From contig VIRR01000512.1 in the NCBI GenBank assembly GCA_008638375.1, forward strand, positions 90,001 to 154,000: 64,000 nt of DNA, in the 5' to 3' direction. A program made the translations under genes and the position numbers. The notes beneath the pieces were generated by a model. The model ran no database searches. It saw only the letters and a program-made list of their open reading frames with translations, and was not told the origin of the DNA. Positions 60,671 through 64,000 of the stretch are shown here, piece after piece. Each line of letters starts with the position of its first letter. The first letter of the stretch is position 1. This stretch comes from Nyssa sinensis (lineage: Eukaryota > Streptophyta > Magnoliopsida > Cornales > Nyssaceae).

Positions 60671-61323
60671 CCCCAATCGTAATATGAATCAAAAAGTTTA
60701 TTGATATCACATTGCTTATTGAAGTCAACGAATGATCCTATGAATGGTTATATGTTGAAAGGTTATCCATTGGTTTACGATTGATTGGTTACCTATTAAT
60801 TATGGCAGTATAGCTATTGTTTTGACAGACCCCTATTTATTATTGTGATCTCTATTGTCCTGTTTGGCTATTATGGCATCCTATTGATTGACTGGCTATT
60901 ATGTTTCATATCCTTATTATCTTAGACTATGTTCTTTCTATGCTGACCCTGACCCATGGCAGAGTGAAGGGAATTTACTTACTGAGCTTCGTTAGCTCAC
61001 CCCGACTTATTTATTTTTCAGGTAAGGATGCTGCAGGACCGCAATAGGAGTCCAAAAGCATAGGGGGATAGTTTGAGAAATATGTTAGAAACGATGTAGT
61101 TCTCCCATGTATTCACCACCTAACGGTGATGTTATGTTAGTTTCATGGTGGTTTCTATTTTGACATTGTCGAACATATTTTGTATTAAGACTTCTGCTAA
61201 TTTACTATTTAAGTTTTATATTATACACTGTTATCATTGATACAAGGAAAAAAAAAGTAGGGACGACCACGGCATCGGCCCCGCGATACGAGATCCGCAT
61301 AGGGTGGGTTTCGGGTCGTGACA
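60671..61323 (+). mobile_element. LTR G, part 2 (LTR end)
   Basis: It resumes after TTAGG and holds ACTGAGCTTCGTTAGCTCA and the acceptor TTATTTTTCAG (61021). It ends GGGTTTCGGGTCGTGACA at 61323. Net predicted intron in G is about 1,269 nt. The flank after it (CTAAG) does not match the flank before 35541 (TAGAA), so G has no visible target duplication. Confidence 0.8.
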
Positions 61324-61377
61324 CTAAGTGTGAATGTAAGAGTTTTGAGGACAAAACTCATTTTAAGGGGGGTAGAA
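61324..61377 (+). other. Second internal end with polypurine tract
   Basis: The 54 bp contain GAGTTTTGAGGACAAAACTC and TTTTAAGGGGGGTAGAA. They are homologous to the last 50 bp before 35541 and are placed between the end of G and a new LTR start. This is the minimal remnant of another internal region. Confidence 0.8.
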
Positions 61378-62278
61378 TGTAACACCCTGGCCCAATTAAA
61401 CAAAGAAATTAATGATAATGAAAATTATTAAAAGTTATTTTGCTTAATAACTATGACTGATGCTAGATATAACTTGTGACTCGTAAATACGAAGGCAAAA
61501 ATATAAATGATGAAAATAATTAAGTCTAAATTAGAGGCAATCGATGTGAAAATGCAATGTGATACCGAGGACAATGATTTGATAGAAAATTATGACAAGT
61601 GTTAATTGAAGATTTATGCACACAGGTAAATGTGAAAAATTTGTGCACGAAGTACACTTGAGCAAAATTAGCATAATGCATGACGAGAGCATGTTTAATA
61701 AGAATTATTCCAATAATTATTATGGGCTATTAGAATAATTAAAATGAATTTAAATACGTCAAGGGGTGATAATGAAGGCAATAAGGGTCATGGAAGCTGA
61801 TAAGATCTCGAAATTACAAAATTGAAGAAATACAAGTAAATCGAGAATTGTTTGATAAAAATAATATATTTTTGGCATAAACCAAGCACGATTGAATGTG
61901 TTGAAAATGAAATTAATAACATGAAGAAGAAGCATGCAAGAATAAAAAAATGTGGTAAGAATACCAAGGGGCTTTAAGGAAATTAAAATGAAATTTTGAA
62001 AATTCAAGAAACGTACTCAAAATGCCAAACGAGGCATAAGAAGAATAAAAGAATAAAAATGAGGAAAAAAGGGAGGCCAAGGGATTTGATCCCTAGACCC
62101 CAAAAAAAGGAAGAACTTAAGGCCCACAAAGAACACCAATTGGGATACAAGTTTTTTTGTGCTATATAATGCATAAAATATATACATATGCCTAAATAAG
62201 GTTCAATTTCGCAAACTTAAAATTTGATGTGGCATCACATTATTGGTCACCACCCTCCTCTACCAATCACATCATATG

Positions 62279-62309
<31 letters not shown>

Positions 62310-62422
62310 ACACATATACGCCTAGATTAATTGAGTGCATAGACTAGGGGAGGGGGTTGCATGAGGGGCTGAATGTAATGAGTGTGTTATGCCTATAATA
62401 GTGTGTGTTGTGACAGACCTAG
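61378..62422 (+). mobile_element. Family A 3' LTR, first 1,045 bp
   Basis: It starts TGTAACACCCTGGCCC and is collinear with 15506-16543. It is cut at 62422 (after CCTAG) by N5. It is likely the partner of the 5' LTR at 15506-29612, although the intervening G makes the arrangement composite. Confidence 0.85.
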
Positions 62423-64000
62423 TGTCACGACCCGAAACCCACCCTCTGTGGATTTCGCATCGCGACCGCCGCCCTCAGGCCCGAGGACCCTTGGGCGAAG
62501 GCTCGCATCTGCAGCGGTATCGAATAGATGTGTTTCAAGTGGTTGCGGAAGCGTGAAAAACTTTTTTCTTTTCTTTCTTATTTAAAATTTGCACATCCGT
62601 CCGGTATTGCCGCTCTTCACATTTCGGTATACATGTATAATCATACATTCAGAGCATATCTAAAAACTTAAAGACTTTATAATATTACATATCACTGCCC
62701 TGAGGGCTTAATACATATTTTGTACTCTTTACTACTACAGGAGTTTGTACTAAAAATTCACATGGCTTCATAAGGAAACTACTTAAGTACAACTTCCCAA
62801 AATGGCAGATCCATCGTCTTCGTTTTCAAATCAAAAACTGCCTTTTGCCATTTACCTGAAAGGGGGATCCGAACAAAGTCTGGGTAAGCTAATCTAAGCT
62901 TGTGAGTAATTCCTGCATTCGTCATGGGGTTTTCAACTGGTAGTGGTTTATCACTTGAGAGTTTATAAAATACTCATTACCAATTGTTCGTACAATTTAG
63001 AACACAGGATATATGCATTCTCAAAACGGATGGCTTGAAACATTTAAAACATTCAAGCTATGCTTATACTTATGAACTTTAAAACATATAACATAACATG
63101 TCATCCTTAAATAGAGTATATAAAACTCGAAACATATGCATTTCATAAAACAGATAGCTTTGAAACAATTAAGGTGTTCAAGCTAAACTCGTACTTCGTT
63201 AATAAAGTATATAAACTTTAAAACACATAAATATGTATTTTGAAAATGAGGGTAAAACCTGCTTTCATTTTCAAAATCACTTTGTCATCTTTTCTCTTTA
63301 ATTAGGTGGAATCTGTTTCGAACCAGACTCCCGTTTTACTGCAATGCTACAATGGAGATATCCCGTACCAGGGGGATCGGATCCTGCTACCTGGCATTTA
63401 ACAATCAATTGAGTTCGTATGTAACCCAAAATCTTGTCTGGTGCTTAAGCACTGTTATCTTGTAAAACTTTAACCCAATTGAACCGATCAAGAGCAGCTG
63501 CCTGGTCCCTAATAGGTAGGACTTATACTCACTCCCTAACAGAACAGATAAGGTTTCTTCAAATAAATACTTTTCATGAGTATTTAAAACATGAAAATAT
63601 GCAACTTCTGTAATGGAACTTCAAATACTTGTGATAATCAAATTCAAAATATTTAAAGAGATTTGCATTTGATTCAGACATGCTAAATATTTTCAAGAAA
63701 AGAGCTGAATATAATACATTCCATAAGCATGTCGTAACAGAATATTTTAAAAGAACGGAATCATATGAAGACTGAATTTGATATTCAAAGGCTGCAATAA
63801 CTTGAACTTAAAACTTCTTCAAATATATGGAGTTAAATCTCCAGTTCAAATACAGGGTTACTCACCTTAGTCCTTTTGGGTTGCTGCTAATATTGCACTG
63901 CCTTTCCTTTCTCCTTTTTTAGTTCCTAAGAACAATTTATAAACAACCTATTAATTTCATCTGTACTTCAAATATCTCCTATTGATGTCCTTATTTTATG
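62423..64000 (-). mobile_element. LTR N5, minus, running off the window
   Basis: It starts (plus) TGTCACGACCCGAAACCC inside the A 3' LTR. CCTAG at 62418-62422 is the expected target site; its second copy would lie past 64000. It is related to N1, N2 and N3. A predicted intron runs from donor CTAAG|GTGAGTAACCC (63865) to acceptor ATCCCCCTTTCAG|GTAAATGG (62856), 1,010 nt. U3 is not in the window. Confidence 0.88.

Overview
This window is a deep pile of nested LTR retrotransposons from a plant nuclear genome, most likely a large-genome eudicot. The evidence is chromovirus-type Ty3/gypsy integrase remnants, an initiator-methionine tRNA primer binding site, LTRs of 3-5 kb that begin TGTAAYACC and end GTGACA or GTAACA, and very AT-rich DNA full of AT, GA and ATT microsatellites. 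I found no host gene, rRNA or intact tRNA gene. The species cannot be fixed from what is visible.

Layout, left to right. (1) 1-11,175: two decayed copies of the 3' end of a chromovirus pol gene (3-925 and about 8,040-9,448). Each is followed by a polypurine tract and an LTR (985-8,024 and 9,508-11,175). The first LTR is split by a 4.0-kb solo LTR (2,391-6,426, duplication ACCCG). (2) 11,176-15,505: three minus-oriented LTR fragments, one inserted into another. (3) 15,506-29,612: a 4.6-kb plus-strand LTR (family A) split by two solo LTRs (17,501-22,768, GATGT; 24,938-29,145, TGCTA), followed by a primer binding site. (4) 29,613-35,540: a non-coding internal region split by a solo LTR (29,737-32,799, GATGA) and ending in a polypurine tract. 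(5) 35,541-61,323: a different LTR (family G), split by a complete minus-strand non-autonomous element C (38,405-60,665, TTAGG). C carries a solo LTR in its internal region (43,826-48,187, ATCAC) and a further LTR in its 5' LTR (49,715-57,465, ACTGT), which is itself split by another (51,672-55,288, TCCTT). (6) 61,324-64,000: a polypurine tract, the start of an A-family 3' LTR, and a last inserted LTR that runs off the window. Eight insertions have exact 5-bp target duplications, so the order of events can be read directly.

The most interesting pattern is shared by almost every LTR family here although the families are otherwise divergent. In the sense direction the LTR carries: a long U3 with microsatellites, an antisense tRNA-like A/B-box module (some families), TGACGTCA, CACGTG and TTGAC promoter boxes, repeated hairpins around GGACTC...GAGTCC, a TATA-like motif, a short first exon, a strong splice donor (GTAAGTAAA or GTGAGTAAC), 0.7-2.1 kb of predicted intron, and a conserved hairpin plus pyrimidine tract plus CAG acceptor before the LTR end. 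Family-specific minisatellites lie mainly inside this predicted intron. In one family (2,391-6,426) the short exon has been replaced by about 300 bp that encode an unrecognised 94-residue protein stopping just before the donor. These splicing claims are predictions from sequence and need RNA evidence.
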